This document shows positions 19,875-29,641 of a DNA stretch of 64,000 nt, in pieces. The notes under the pieces are model-generated. The model did no database searches and was not told the origin of the DNA. It saw only the letters and a list, made by a program, of their open reading frames with translations. Source of the stretch: Malachius bipustulatus (lineage: Eukaryota > Arthropoda > Insecta > Coleoptera > Melyridae). Numbering within the stretch: the stretch's first letter is position 1; each line of letters begins with the position of its first letter. Location: positions 40,749,735 through 40,813,734 of the forward strand of contig OU342636.1 of assembly GCA_910589415.1 (NCBI GenBank), given 5' to 3'. Position numbers and translations under genes: made by a program.

Positions 19875-20591
19875 GATGCTCGGATACTCTTCCTCCAAAT
19901 TATTCTTATCTCAATAAATTGTTAATTATTTTTCTGATTCTGAACCATACGAGACGAGACGAGGGATGGGCGTCGACACTCGACACGTCGACTTTGATTG
20001 TCAACATCGTATATGTCAAAATTGTCAACTTATGAACAACTGTACAAATTATGTCAGGTTGAGACTGAAAACTCGACCGCACTGCGCATGACGTCACTAT
20101 GGTGATTGTAATCCAAGCGATACCGGAAGAATTGAAAATATTTGAAGGAAGTTACATTATTGTAGGGCGTAATGAAAAGTGCTGGTGCTTCCTACTGTGA
20201 TATGATATAAATCATTTATACATAATTGCATTTGCCTAGCTATCAAAACTTAAAAAAGATAGCTCTTTGTCTTTGTTTTTCTTGGGTGACTCTTACACCC
20301 GCACAATAAACCATTTTTGATATCAAACAGTCAGATACTCAAGTCAAACTAACCAATTTAAACCTTCAAACATCGAAATAAGCTACTAAATCGCGACTTT
20401 ACGTCATTACTACTGCAGAGTCTCATGTAGATATCACCTGACTGACGTCACAGGCTGCTCATGACGTGTCAGCTATGTAATCAATGTGTAGATAAATATG
20501 TCGTCTGTGTGTCGATAATGATGACAAAATATACCGTTGTGACATTGATGACACTATATTAAGTTAATTTGTGGGTTTTTGTTATTATTAC
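19875..20591. other. Region upstream of the zinc-finger gene
   Basis: Presumed promoter of the minus-strand zinc-finger gene. It has a palindromic GTCGACACTCGACACGTCGA at about 19972-19993 and several TGACGTCA-like CRE/AP-1 half sites between 20400 and 20550. No coding evidence. Confidence 0.4.
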
Positions 20592-20686
20592 CGGGTGATA
20601 CACAAAACTAGTTGAAAGAGAGAGATGGCTATTGCAGTCATGTCCATGTCTGAGCTCATTTTACTAAAATGATTTTGAAATAACTT

Positions 20687-21649
20687 TTTCCTACGACCAC
20701 TATACAAAACACTACTTTGCGCATCGTTTTTTGTGCGCAAACTAGCAGATTTCTCACGTATCCAAAACTGTGCGACAAAGTGACATAACGCATAGCCAAA
20801 AATTGTTTCCGTACAGTTTTAATGTAAACAATAGTGATGGGCGGTAACTGAGAACTCAACTGTTACTTATTCTTAATGGAATAACTATTCATTTAAAGCT
20901 CCAAGGTAATAAAATAAACACAAATAGGATAACATAGAACCCGACAAGACTATAAAATATACTCATTATTCTCTTGTGGCAGTAATTATTAAAATTTACG
21001 AGTTGATCGCTAATAACAGCATTGGTAGCGTTAAAATCAAATTCACGAACGTGAAAATAACTCGCACACCTCTACTAACTTCAATCGACGACGCACAGCG
21101 CCTGCGTTGTGTGGAAGTTGCATATCAACTATGTCTCCATGCTCACGTTACTTATTTTTAGTTTATACGGAGTCTAATAATAAATAATAATAATATTGTC
21201 GGTAGAATTCAATGATTTAACAGTATATAATAGTAATATTAAAAAGTCATTGGTAGAATTGAAAATAATACCTACCTAGGTAGTCTGAAAAAATAAACTT
21301 TAGTTACCTATCATATTATAATGGATTGTGATTCCTCTGAATCTGAAGCAGAAAATACACCACCTCAAGTAAGAAAACAAGCAGGTTTGTGTTCTTTGAA
21401 TTTGCTACCTATAGTTTCGAGAGAAAAATACGAATCTGCTTATAAACATTTCATAAATTGGAGAAAAGGTCATAAAAGCAGAGCATTGTCAGAAAAAATA
21501 ATTTATGTGTTAAATTTGTTAAATAATTAATCTGTTAAATTGTGGTTGTAGGAAAAGTACTGTGTGAAGCACGTGCGGAAAAGAAATTTCACACTCCTGA
21601 GAAATTTTCTCTTCCGCATTTGTTTCACAATATTATACTATTGTATTAT
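20687..21649 (+). mobile_element. Insertion within copy 2, possible Crypton-like element
   Basis: The boundaries follow from comparison with copy 1, which reads AATAACTT then AGTTCAAATTCTC without interruption. The inserted DNA has no terminal inverted repeats that I can see and contains one short plus-strand open frame at 21321-21530. Lack of terminal repeats plus that frame is compatible with a degraded tyrosine-recombinase element. Confidence 0.5.
21321..21530 (+). pseudogene. Possible tyrosine-recombinase (Crypton-like) N-terminal fragment
   Basis: A 69-residue frame starts with a Ser/Glu-rich tail (MDCDSSESEAENTPPQ) followed by LLPIVSREKYESAYKHFINW and RKGHKSRALSEKIIYVL. The pattern (S)(R/K)EKYExxYxxFxxW...SE resembles the SAM-like core-binding segment of eukaryotic tyrosine recombinases (Crypton-type proteins) as I recall it. 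The catalytic R-H-R-Y part is absent. It stops within the insertion. Confidence 0.4.
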
Positions 21650-21977
21650 AGTTCAAATTCTCATTATGTCATATTTAATTACAATTTCTGTCAGTTTCAT
21701 TAAAATATTAAAGATATTGCGAAAAACAATAATTTATGACTATAATTTAAAAACGTGACGAAATTACTGGTATGTTACTAAACAAACACCTACCTTAATT
21801 GTTACTTTTTTATGAATTCTGTTATTGTTTGTGCTTTGGAAGTGAAATTATAAAAATGGTAAATGATAATGGGAACATTCAAAAACCTAAGCTCGAACGG
21901 AAACGTCAAATTGAAATATTGTTTTATTCTCATTCAGAAAGACAGAATATTCTGAGCTTCTGAGATAACAACGATTT

Positions 21978-22039
21978 AGGGTACCTGTATTACCGACACT
22001 AAGGCTAGTAAGGGTCAGTGTCGGTAATACAGTTACCCT
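21978..22039. repeat. Short palindromic element, copy e
   Basis: Same palindrome as 15149-15209 (AGGGTACCTGTATTACCGAC..GTCGGTAATACAGTTACCCT), at the equivalent place in element copy 2. Confidence 0.7.
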
Positions 22040-22353
22040 ACAACGGCTTGAGTTGTTCATCCTCCTTGAAACTTGAAATACAACCAATGCAAACTGCAAT
22101 TATGTAGTAAGAAACTCAGTACCACACGTACTCAGCAGATATCGTTACTGTTCCAGGTTAGGGTTAGTTTCTTTATTCTAACAAAGTTCATTATGCAAGT
22201 AGTGATGTTTTTGTTTATTGTTCTATGATTTGTAGATCATTGATTGGAGTTAGTTCACTTACACACCTACCAATAATTGTTTGTGTTTTATCTGGCAGAC
22301 ATGCCTCATTTTATTCAAGGCAATAGTTGATGAAAAATTTTGTGGATCACACG

Positions 22354-23532
22354 ATAGAAAATAAGCTGAGAAATGCCTGGTTTGTGGATTTATCAGAAAA
22401 TATGCCACAATCTCATAATTTTGCAAGTGTTGGATGAATTCATGCACAGGACAGGAATTTCAGAATAAAAATTTGTAAGTTTAATAATTTTTCAGGTTTT
22501 AAAGCATTTGCGTATGTTTAAAAAAGGATTAGGTATATTATTTTAAGTTGAAAAAAACTGAGGGAAGATAAAAATTTTACTGATGATTCTATTAACTTAA
22601 CCTCAAACTTTCGTACAAAACAGGATTTTACTTTCCGATTATTCTTTTTTTTCTCCTATTTATGAATTGCTGGCTATTCTCTGCTTACTTATGACATGAG
22701 TTATTATGACCTATAATAGGCTATAAGACATGTTAAATACATCATACATTCTAAAATAATTCATTGTTTGCATGAGTAAACTTTCAAAAAATGGTCTACA
22801 TCGACACGATAGTCGACATGTAGGCAATGCAATAATTGTCAACCCTAAACAACCTCAATAAATGAAACTTCAGGACCAGCAGGTGAACTTAAACTTCAAC
22901 TAGGTAATTCACGACAACTGACAACAATGGCTACATAAACGGTTTGTTTATCTGGAACCATGTACACTTAGCCCCGCTCAGTGACGTCACAACGACAGAA
23001 ACCAGTTAGTGATGAAGGCAACAGATGGCGCTACTTTTTTTTTAACCCGAAAACTCAATTTTTTTACATTTAAATTGCGGAAAGATGCGCGTTTATTTTC
23101 AATCTTCATTTGTTCGTCTCTTTGGAACAGAAATGTCAAAACTGCCAAAAATGAAATCCTAACCGCACATTTAACATCTGTTTTCTGTGCCTGTGCATTC
23201 TGCTGCTGGTTGTGCGTTGTGCTGTGTCCCTGGCCCTGGCCCTTGGCTTGATGGCTTGGCCCCATAGGAGCACTAGTTACATGTTAGCCCGTTCCCTGTA
23301 CCTGTAGCACTTTCATAATATTTACTTACAAGTGCTGCTGGTTGCTGGTTTCATTATTCCTTCTATTTGCTGTTTGTCATTTTCTAGTGTGTAAAATTTA
23401 GAAGTGCTAATTTAGAAGTGTTTCCCATGTTTGATGTGATTCTAAATCTTATTTAAACATCCCAAATTGTTGTTCTTTCAATTAGGGTGAAGAAGCTAAT
23501 TATTGTTAAAGATTTCTTTGGGCAATGTTTTA
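22354..23532. other. Upstream region and presumed promoter of POP7-TMEM203
   Basis: AT-rich until about 22970, then GC-richer through about 23290 (GATGGCGCTACTTT..., CCCTGGCCCTGGCCCTTGGC). That shift is what I would expect of a TATA-less housekeeping promoter. No element or domain was recognised in the open frames here. Confidence 0.45.
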
Positions 23533-23661
23533 ATGGCTGATACCAAAACAAGCGAGAGCCAACATCCTTCTTCTCGAAACCACAATTTCAGAAAGAGACA
23601 ACCAAAGAAACAAGAAACTGGGAATTGTGTTATTTATGTTAGCACGAAAACCAGCACAAAG
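23533..23661 (+). CDS. Pop7: Pop7 exon 1
   Basis: ATG opens MADTKTSESQHPSSRNHNFR. The exon ends at ..TSTK before a GTCAGT donor, phase 0, 43 codons. Confidence 0.82.
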
Positions 23662-26600
23662 GTCAGTACCTATTTATTTCATTGTTATTTATTAGGAATA
23701 GATAATATGTACCTAAAGCCCAGCAGAAAACGATAAGATTTTTCACTTTATTCGACAAGGAGAGAAAGGGTGAAGGGTCTGTAATGCTCTAATTTTTATT
23801 TTATTTAATTTCGGATTTTATTATTGTTATTATGGTATTCAGCGCATAAATTCAAATTTATTGATTGGCAAAGGAACGTTAATATCAAGAAGGAGATTCA
23901 ACGTTCGTCGGTAACGGTTTTTTTTATCAGCGCTCGGAGGGACGGGTCCGGCTAGGCGAGGCCCAGTAGAATTGATAGGGAACAAGTCGAGTGAGGAGAC
24001 GTTCGATTGTACTTTCTCAAGAATCTGGGGCCTCCACTAAACTAACAATCATATGTGGCCCCGCCCCCGCTAAAAATCATGTTTATTAACGACTTGCCAT
24101 CTTCCATAGGTTGTGATGTCTTGCTTTTTTCTGATGACCTCAAGCTGTATCTGCGAGTTAACCCAATTGATGATTGTGGGAGATTGCAGGGTACTTTGGA
24201 TGTGGTGATGGTGACTGACTGGTTTAACAGATATAATTTATATTTGACCAAGGAAAAATGGACGCTGCAGTTTCTCACCAGGAACACTAGAATGTTTACA
24301 AGTGTGAAGGCACTCAAGTGTCTATACTGCTGACGTATGAGAAGTCGACTGGAGTGTCACTAATCTGGTTTCTCTTTTATATACAGGGGTAGTTCTAGTT
24401 CCTCTCAAAAAATGAGATGAAACAATAATTTCAGCTCAAAATGACTTTTCGTTTAAAAGATACAGGGTGTCAGTTTTAAAAAAATTAGAGTTTTTGATTA
24501 TAGCTCGTGTAAATTTAAACTGATTGTAGTCGCATTTGGTCGTTTTTATTTCCTGGATATCGTAAATTTCATTCAGACTGCTAAAACATTTACAACATTA
24601 TCTCAAGCACACAATTTTATTATTTTTATCAATATGTATGCATGTAAAGGTAAACTGTTTAGGATTATAAGAATATTTTTGTATGACTGTGCGGACTAGG
24701 AGGATAATTAATTTCTTCAGAACATTGTTCGGACTACGAGGATATTCGGGTTAGTGAGGGGTCGGATTAGCGGAACTCTACAGTAAGTGGAGGCCCCAAG
24801 CGGTACAGATTTTGGAGCCCTTATTAATTTCACTCGGGCTAAAAAATGTTTTATGATCACTTTAGGGGGGACACTTCCGGGGGGTCTGGGAGTATCCCCC
24901 AGGGTGACACTCTGTTCTGTACCCAGATACAGTGGGTACAGAGTGGGTGGTCAATGGCCTCCCTCAGAGAAGCATAATGGTGCAACATCGCCAATAAATT
25001 ATTGATTAAAAAAACATATTAATATTCCAAAACAAACAGTTGTTATACCTTGTAAGTGCTGAGTCTCCTATACATAGGCGAATTGCAAATAATAGTTGCT
25101 ATGGTAAATTGTTTCAATGGGATTGCTAAGGTAGATCTACTGCCACTAATTGAACTGTATTTACGAAGTACGCATCGACAGCCCTAGATGCTAGATAGCA
25201 GTGTATGCGGACTTCTCGAAGGCCTTGGACAGGATTGATCACTACATTGTTCTTGGGAAATTGATTGGGTTGGACAGTTGGACTTTAGTTCTTCATTGGT
25301 CCAACTGCTTCGTTCTTATTTGCATGATAGACAGTTCTCAAAAGTTTCTGCTATGTCAGGTGTACCCCAAGGATCCAATTTGGGTCCCCTTATTTTCATT
25401 CTTTTTATTAACGACATTGGTGATAACTTGGAGTTACCTTTCTTGTTGTATGCTGATGATCTACTAAAACTGTACTCAACTATTTCATCGTCATCGATTG
25501 CTCGCTGTTGCAGACACAGCTTGGGAAACTCAGTACATGGTGCTCTATTAATAGGCTGCCACTAAATTTGGATAAATGTTGCATTGTTTCGTACACGAAG
25601 TCCAGAAATCCATTTGCATTTCAATATGAGATTAATTCTGTGGTCTTGAACAGGCTGAATGGGTTTCTGGATTTGGGAGTACACTTTGATAGTCAGCTTT
25701 CGTTTCCTTACCACATTGAACAGAGATTTCTCCAACCGAAATGCTGTTAAAATATTATATAGCACATATGTGCGTACACGTATAGAATATAGTTCATTTG
25801 CGTGGTCACCCGCTATAAGGAGCATAGTAACTGTATTGAGGCTATACAAAGAAAATTCCTCAAATATCTTTTTTTTCCTGAAATCTTTTTTTATCCTGAA
25901 AGAGGATATAATTATGATCTGTTACTTGCAGAATTTGATTATCAGTCTCTGGAGCTCTATAGGACTCTAACTGGTCTGTTTTTTATGCAATGTTGTCCGC
26001 AACAGGATCAATTGTTCCGAACTCTTGGCATCACTTGGATTTTTTGTCCCGCAATTGAAAACTAGATCTTGCGCTACATTTTATTATCCTGCTGCTCGAA
26101 CTAATATTTTGGTGAAATCACCACTGTATAGGGCTACCACTGATTATAACACATTCTGCAACATCTGTGATATATTTTATACATTGCTCGTGTAAAAAAC
26201 TAACTAGGTTAGCCACTGATTGTTTTGGCTGATTCTTTGATCTCCTGACTGTTAGATATGTAGCTGTCTTAAGTGACAATGTAATGTGAGCCGTATGTTT
26301 ATAGTTTGATGTTAGTCTGTCAATTTTGTGTTACGATATCGCCCGTACCTGCTTATAATCTTGTCACTACATGTCTCATTGATGTAATTTTCCCTGTACT
26401 TGGACCTTTGTCTGTTGGGAAATAAAGTTTATTATTATTATTGCTGGTAACAATACCAGCCAACAGGAAATAGAGCCGAGCAATATCCCTATCCTATGGT
26501 TAAATGTTCAATAATCAACTTAATGGTACAGGGAAATTAGCCTATTTATAGAGACTCAGTTTTTGCACGGTATAATAATTTCCTTTAACCTTTTTACCTT

Positions 26601-29111
26601 CCCTGAAGAGTTCCCTGAAGAGTTTCCCTGAACAGTTCATATGCCCCCACATGTTTGTTTTCAAACTTGAAGTACAGGATTATAGAAATTTCAAAGTATA
26701 CATGTAAATTTCGACGAAACGGCCTAAGTTAGAGGCCATCATTTGATGTAATACTTAAAAAACCTGTTTTCCTTAAATTTATGATTAATTTGTTTTCATT
26801 ATTTATTGAAATGGGCACTTATAAGAATTTTTGTGTCAACTTTTTTAGGCTTTAGTAGACAAATGTGAGAAACTCATCAGTAACGACTCCGAAGAAATTA
26901 TAATTTATTGCTTGGGCGCAGCAATTCAAAGAGGCATTCTTGTGTCCTTGCAAGTATGTGAGAAGCATCCTTCATTTGTCAGTCATACCAACACATTTAC
27001 GACTCAGCTTATAGGTAAGGAAGCAAACAATGTTAACTAAACTGTCAACTGTTAACTAAACTACAATAATTATCATTAATCTGTTAAAGTTTGTCAGTGG
27101 CTTTTTTTTTGTACGATCACAATAATAACTAGCAGTATTGTTAACTGTCATATCGACACATATTTTTTTATAAACAAACGGCAAAAATCGTCTTTACAAA
27201 CTATAAGGGAATTTACGAGGTGCATAAAATGCATGTAGTTGTAGTTATAATAGTTACCTATAGGAAATAACGACATTTTGTAGTTTTACAATTTACACAA
27301 TTTGAATAATTTTGATTGGCTATCTGAAGTATGGGTCTGTTCAGAAAATATGCGGATTGTTTCAATAGCGCGGCTTAGGCGTTTTTTTAGTGAAGTGTGA
27401 TTTTTTCGTTTGTCGTATTTCAGAATGAGTGACCTGACCTGACTTGAAGGAGCAACGTCTTAACGGTAATATTTTGTGTTGAACTTGGAAAATCAGCAAC
27501 TGAAACCTTTACTATGCACAACATGGTTTACAGTGATACTGCTATGAAGCATAAGGCATCTTTCAAGTGGCATGAACGTTTTAATGGTGGTTGACAGTCG
27601 ATTAAAGACGATGAGCGTCCTGGACAGCCTTCCACTTCGACTGACAACCAACACTGTGACAAAATCAACGCCTTATTACAGAAAATCGACGTCTGACAAT
27701 CAGAGAGCTTGCTGAGGAGTGTGGGATATCAGTTGGATCTTGTCATGCAGTCTGGACCGAAAAATTGAAGATGGACGGTGTTGTTGCGAAATTTGTGCCA
27801 CGTCTGATAACAAAGGACCAAACAGTCAATCGCATCCAGCTTTGTCAGGAACTGCTCCATCGTTCAGAAGAAGATGAAAACTTCTTTTCAAGGATCATAA
27901 GAGGTGATGAAATATTCACCACGAGTACTTCTACCAAGGCTCCACAGTGAACCAGACTTATTATTACGTTAAAGTTATGAAATGTCTGAGGGTCGTGAAA
28001 AGTCAGAAATGTGGAGGAGTGGCGACTGGTTTTTCCATCACGACAACGTTCCAGTCCATTCATTGCTTCTAACTCGTGTAAGTTTTTAGCCAAACACTCG
28101 ATCGCTGTTCTTCCCCATCACCCCTACTCATTTGACTTTGCTCCTTGTGCCTTTTTCTTGTTCGCTTATTTCCCAAACTCAAAAGACCCTTGAAGGGAAG
28201 AAGATTTGAGACAATTCCAAAGATCGAGGCAAATGCGATGAAGGAGGTGAATACAAAATAAAAGTGTACCAAGAGTGTTTCAATTTCAATAAATGGAATC
28301 ACCAATGGGAAAAGTGTGTGCGTTGGGGAGGAGAGTACTTTAAAGGGGACCCAGGCATGTGACTTCTAAAAAAAAGTACTTTTTTTATGAGATCAGTCCG
28401 TGTATCATCTGAACAGACCTCTTATGAAGCTATGATTTTGTAGAACTACGAAAGTATATTGTTGTTCGCGAATTCTTTTAATGTAGCCATCATGTTATTG
28501 AAAGAAAAAACATGGCGGCTGAATTTAAAATTATTAGTAGTGTAGTAAATTTGTTGTTTCTACTTTCCTCTTTAATAACTCCCTTACACTGACTAGCACT
28601 ATCAAAAGTACCCCATTAGATCCAGGTAGTTTGGCTCATTAGTAACAGGCCGAAGTTTCTTTAAGCACACCTTAGATAGACTAACGGTTATCACTTAGTG
28701 GTGCCAAGATAGAGCCCTGTGGCACACCCTATGACAATGTGAGCTTGTTGGTCTTAGAAGCATAGTCATTATCGAGATGAGCAGATTACTAATTATTTGA
28801 GAAGTATGACGCAATATGTTCAAGCAATTATGATGAATGATACAATACATTTATGTGCTAAAAAGTTCACCACGCCAAAAGTGAAAATATAAAAAGTTTG
28901 AGTGAAAAAAACCCTTCAAATTTTCATATTTGCTTTAACATCTACTGATATCGTTAAATGGTCAAAACGCAGAGGTATTGATTGAAGTAATAATTCTATT
29001 TTAGATGACCTCGAGCCCGCTGCTGACACTGAAGATTATGAAATACAGAGACGTAACAATTCGGGTCTTCGAATAAGACTGTACAAACGTGATCAGTCAG
29101 GAACGAAATAA
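23533..29111 (+). CDS. Pop7: POP7/Rpp20, RNase P and RNase MRP protein subunit, 3 exons
   Basis: Rpp20 is an Alba-fold subunit that pairs with Rpp25 and binds the RNA of RNase P and RNase MRP in tRNA and rRNA processing. Exons 23533-23661, 26849-27014 and 29005-29111 join in phase (0, then 1) to give 133 residues, close to the 140 of human POP7. A basic N-terminus is followed by VIYVSTKTSTKALVDKCEKL, the hallmark EEIIIYCLGAAIQRGILVSL helix (compare GLGxAIxRAIxxALQ), and DLEPAADTEDYEIQRRNNSG then LRIRLYKR, matching the family's DELEP..D......RNNSAIxIRVxR ending. The ATG at 23533 lies just ahead of the basic N-terminus. The TAA stop shares its last A with the ATG of TMEM203, so the two probably share an mRNA. 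The introns (3.2 and 2.0 kb) are full of transposon remnants. Confidence 0.9.
24061..24333 (+). pseudogene. LINE RT fragment (SDDLK block)
   Basis: The frame reads MFINDLPSSIGCDVLLFSDD followed by LKLYLRV and TDWFNRYNLYLTKEK. This is the FINDLP..FADDLKL...WxxxNxLxLNxxK block of jockey-like RT, with SDD in place of ADD. It is an isolated fragment, joined abruptly to unrelated sequence on the left. Confidence 0.75.
24700..24785. mobile_element. Solo pogo-type terminus
   Basis: The reverse complement reads CTGTAGAGTTCCGCTAATCC then GACCCC, the same style as other pogo/Tigger ends (CTGTAGAxxTCCGxTAATCCG). No opposite end was identified. Confidence 0.45.
25201..26442 (+). mobile_element. 5'-truncated jockey-like LINE, RT half and 3' end
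   Basis: Successive frames encode DFSKALDRIDHYIVLGKL, SGVPQGSNLGPLIFILFIND, LLYADDL with LKLYSTI, WCSINRLPLNLDKC and LDLGVHFDSQLSF then TYVRTRIEYSSFAWSP. These are the collinear RT blocks of a jockey/CR1-type LINE, including YADD. The reading frame shifts at least twice, so it is dead. It ends with GGGAAATAAAGTTTATTATT and a (TTA)n tail near 26424-26442, a typical LINE 3' terminus. 5' truncated. Confidence 0.85.
26849..27014 (+). CDS. Pop7: Pop7 exon 2, Alba-like core
   Basis: The acceptor CTTTTTTAG precedes ALVDKCEKLISNDSEEII. The exon carries the conserved LGAAIQR helix and ends at a GTAAGG donor in phase 1. Confidence 0.88.
27015..29004 (+). other. Pop7 intron 2 with mariner and LINE remnants
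   Basis: The intron contains a mariner copy (27332-28422) and an antisense LINE RT scrap near 28700-28725. That scrap's reverse complement encodes GVPQGSIL. Confidence 0.6.
27332..28422 (+). mobile_element. Degenerate mariner element
   Basis: Inverted ends GGTCTGTTCAGA are flanked by TA (27330-27331 and 28423-28424). Broken frames on the plus strand encode LTIRELAEECGISVGSCHAV, VAKFVPRLITKDQTVNRIQL with CQELLHRSEEDENFFSRII and GDE, and HSIAVLPHHPYSFDFAPC. These are the mariner transposase helix-turn-helix region and the blocks around the catalytic Asp residues (GDE..; the YSPDLAPxD motif here reads YSFDFAPC, so the last Asp is lost). About 1.09 kb against a usual 1.3 kb, with stops and deletions, so inactive. 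Confidence 0.85.
29005..29111 (+). CDS. Pop7: Pop7 exon 3
   Basis: After TATTTTAG the exon completes a split Asp codon and gives DLEPAADTEDYEIQRRNNSG then LRIRLYKRDQSGTK and TAA. It matches the C-terminal end of Rpp20 proteins. The stop at 29109-29111 overlaps the next gene's ATG by one base. Confidence 0.88.
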
Positions 29112-29524
29112 TGTTTTTCACAATCGAAGAACTGGTTCGCTGGTTAGGTTTGACAGTCTTCGAGATATGGATCAACTTGATTTCACTGCTGGTCTTTACC
29201 ATAATGCTGGCAGTGAAATACAACCCCAACATCGAGATCTATAACAACAACTGGTGGGTGATATTCTTTCCTTTATTTACTGGCGATGCTTTGAACACCT
29301 ATTTCTGTGTGATAGTCTTCATTCGAATGTTCTTCGAGTGCACTCTCAAGTTTTCTTTGTTAAGAGTGAGCTGGTCAGCTATATTCATTGTTATGACTTT
29401 TCTTTTCAAGTATCTCTTGTGCAAGAAACTGATGGGACAAACTACGTTAGATTTTTCTGAAGTTTTCGCCCCGATTTACATACTTTTGCAATTAATAGCT
29501 GTTAGGGCTTGTCAGCAGAGTTAG
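29111..29524 (+). CDS. Tmem203: TMEM203 homolog, four-pass ER membrane protein
   Basis: TMEM203 is a small ER protein tied to calcium handling (STIM/SERCA, IP3 receptor contact) and to STING signalling in vertebrates. The single-exon 137-residue frame matches the family's 136-residue length and layout: FTIEELVRWLGLTVFEIWIN, then hydrophobic segments at about 15-38, 47-72, 82-102 and 112-132, with conserved LVxWLG, FEI, WWxxFxPxFxxDxLxTYF (here NWWVIFFPLFTGDALNTYF), LLCxKLxxQT and the PxxILLQLxxxRAC C-terminus. Its ATG shares one base with the POP7 stop codon and no separate promoter is evident. Translation would need reinitiation after POP7 or a separate transcript. Confidence 0.9.
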   Translation: MFFTIEELVRWLGLTVFEIWINLISLLVFTIMLAVKYNPNIEIYNNNWWVIFFPLFTGDALNTYFCVIVFIRMFFECTLKFSLLRVSWSAIFIVMTFLFKYLLCKKLMGQTTLDFSEVFAPIYILLQLIAVRACQQS

Positions 29525-29612
29525 CTTTATTTTTTGTAAAATTGTTTTTATTTTTAAATTTTTATAATTACATGAAATATTAAGTCTTTTCATTAATAGT
29601 TCTTGATCGTGT

Positions 29613-29641
29613 AATAAATAATAATTGTAAGTGTAAATAAA
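29613..29641 (+). terminator. Candidate poly(A) signals for the POP7-TMEM203 transcript
   Basis: Two AATAAA hexamers (29613-29618 and 29636-29641) lie about 90-115 nt after the TMEM203 stop codon. A T/GT-rich stretch follows (TTGTCTTGACATC...). Confidence 0.55.

Larger units (their letters stand above)
20592..22353. mobile_element. Terminal-inverted-repeat element, copy 2
   Basis: The left end is CGGGTGATACACAAAACTAG (degenerate) and the right end GATGAAAAATTTTGTGGATC then ACACG. Body sequence matches copy 1 (14680-16406), including the palindromic GGTACC element. It is interrupted at about 20687-21649 by about 0.96 kb absent from copy 1, and it lacks the foldback units that copy 1 has. Confidence 0.75.
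23662..26848 (+). other. Pop7 intron 1 with LINE remnants
   Basis: The 3.2-kb intron contains an RT scrap (24061-24333), a pogo-type terminus (24700-24785), a GC-rich inverted stretch (24880-24960) and a longer LINE 3' part (about 25201-26442). I see nothing further in 26443-26848. Confidence 0.6.

Noticed and set aside
19875..19898. Extended zinc-finger N-terminus starting at TTG (MEEEYPSI)
   Set aside because: There is no ATG in that extension and an in-frame TGA lies just upstream; ATG at 19874 is the natural start.
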